Below are positions 14,840 to 15,509 of a stretch of 15,509 nucleotides of DNA, in pieces. Below the pieces are notes generated by a model, which had not been told where the DNA came from, did no database searches, and saw nothing but the letters and a program-made list of their open reading frames with translations. How positions within the stretch are numbered: position 1 is the first letter of the stretch; each line of letters starts with the position of its first letter. The DNA is from Kiritimatiellia bacterium (GTDB lineage: Bacteria > Verrucomicrobiota > Kiritimatiellia > RFP12 > UBA1067): assembly GCA_017405115.1 (NCBI GenBank), contig JAFRBA010000241.1, forward strand, positions 1-15,509, in the 5' to 3' direction. The position numbers and the translations under genes are program-made.

Positions 14840-15509
14840 AAGTCGTGATAGCGATTGACTCGTTCAAGGGCAGCCTAAGCTCGGTCGAGGCCGGCAACGC
14901 GGCTGCCAAGGGGGTGAAACGCGTCTTTCCCGACGCGGAGTGCATCGTGAGCCCGCTGGCAGACGGCGGGGAGGGAACGGTCGACGCGCTCGTCGCCGGC
15001 ATGGGCGGCGAGTTCCGCGCGGCGGAGGTGACGGGGCCAGACGGACGCCCGACGGAAGCGCGCTACGGACTTCTCCCCGGCGGCACCGCGGTCATGGAAA
15101 TGGCGCAGGCCGCCGGAATCACGCTCGTCTCGGGCGCGGCGCGCAATCCGCTGCGCACGACGACGTACGGAGTCGGGGAGATGATCCGCGACGCCGCCGC
15201 GAACGGCGCGAAGCGCATCGTCATGGGCATCGGCGGCAGCGCCACGAATGACGGCGGCGCGGGCATGCTGCAGGCCCTCGGATGGCGGCTCTTGGACGCC
15301 TCCGGCAAGGACATACAGCGCGGCGGGGCCGGGCTCGCCGACATCTCGCGCATCGAATCGCCAGACGCCGACGCATACGCCGACGTCTCCGGCCTTTCCT
15401 TCCGCATCGCCTGCGACGTGACGAACCCGCTGTGCGGGCCCAACGGCGCGAGCGCGGTGTTCGGTCCGCAGAAAGGCGCGACGCCCGAGATGGTCGCCGC
15501 GCTGGACGC
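14836..15509 (+). CDS. glycerate 2-kinase (GlxK/GarK family), 3' end off window
   Basis: The frame is open from ATG 14836 to the right edge (224 codons of an expected 370-380). The enzyme phosphorylates D-glycerate, giving 2-phosphoglycerate in this family, and feeds glycolysis. Visible motifs are the N-terminal IAIDSFKGSLSS (5-16), SPLADGGEGT (39-48) and GIGGSATNDGGAGML (131-145), all characteristic of the family. GGAGG (14825-14829) lies 6 nt before the ATG, inside the end of the upstream gene, and ATGA overlaps its stop, so the two genes are co-translated. I see no obvious metabolic tie to queuosine or biotin. Confidence 0.93.
   Translation, partial: MKVVIAIDSFKGSLSSVEAGNAAAKGVKRVFPDAECIVSPLADGGEGTVDALVAGMGGEFRAAEVTGPDGRPTEARYGLLPGGTAVMEMAQAAGITLVSGAARNPLRTTTYGVGEMIRDAAANGAKRIVMGIGGSATNDGGAGMLQALGWRLLDASGKDIQRGGAGLADISRIESPDADAYADVSGLSFRIACDVTNPLCGPNGASAVFGPQKGATPEMVAALD

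Overview
The window looks like a chromosomal segment from a high-GC, anaerobic-type bacterium of the PVC group. The best guess is Kiritimatiellota or a relative, from gut or rumen. This rests on the kinds of protein present, not on a marker gene: a secreted formylglycine-generating-enzyme-like protein with an N-terminal beta-type domain, a DUF4838 protein, a decayed C-terminus ending in a 'PTNS.HRFF' motif, and tidy Shine-Dalgarno-led operons. No rRNA, tRNA, CRISPR array or insertion sequence was recognised.

Layout. (1) 1-2580, minus strand: a stand-alone AICAR formyltransferase (PurH C-terminal type), overlapping by one base an AddB-like repair protein that runs off the left edge. (2) 2628-9721, minus strand: seven tightly packed genes that look like one operon. 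In transcription order they are a small secreted protein, a secreted FGE-fold protein lacking the FGE cysteines, a secreted five-Asp-box sialidase-like protein, a Tat-type DUF4838 protein, a DHDPS/N-acetylneuraminate lyase-family aldolase, a deacetylase-like protein and a secreted aldose-epimerase-family protein. An extended -10 promoter lies in front, with a 7+7 inverted repeat just upstream of it. (3) 9809-10896: an AraC-family regulator upstream of the operon in the same orientation. It is divergent from (4) an O6-alkylguanine-DNA alkyltransferase (ogt), and the promoter region they share is full of dyads. (5) 11470-13525: a lower-GC, accessory-looking stretch with a 22-bp perfect palindrome, a decayed gene tail, a secreted protein of unknown function and about 540 bp without a convincing gene but with several inverted repeats. 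(6) 13526-15509, plus strand: a QueH-BirA fusion (epoxyqueuosine reductase plus biotin-protein ligase), overlapping by 4 nt a glycerate 2-kinase cut by the right edge.

How it may work together. The AraC protein plausibly senses a glycan-derived ligand and controls the seven-gene operon. Exported proteins would attack a glycan outside the cytoplasm, and the aldolase and deacetylase-like protein would process the released sugar inside. Sialidase plus a NanA-type aldolase suggests a sialic-acid-like sugar, but neither specificity is proven by the residues I can see. The QueH-BirA fusion is the most unusual single gene. Five promoters share a TG-N-TATAAT-like extended -10 without a clear -35.
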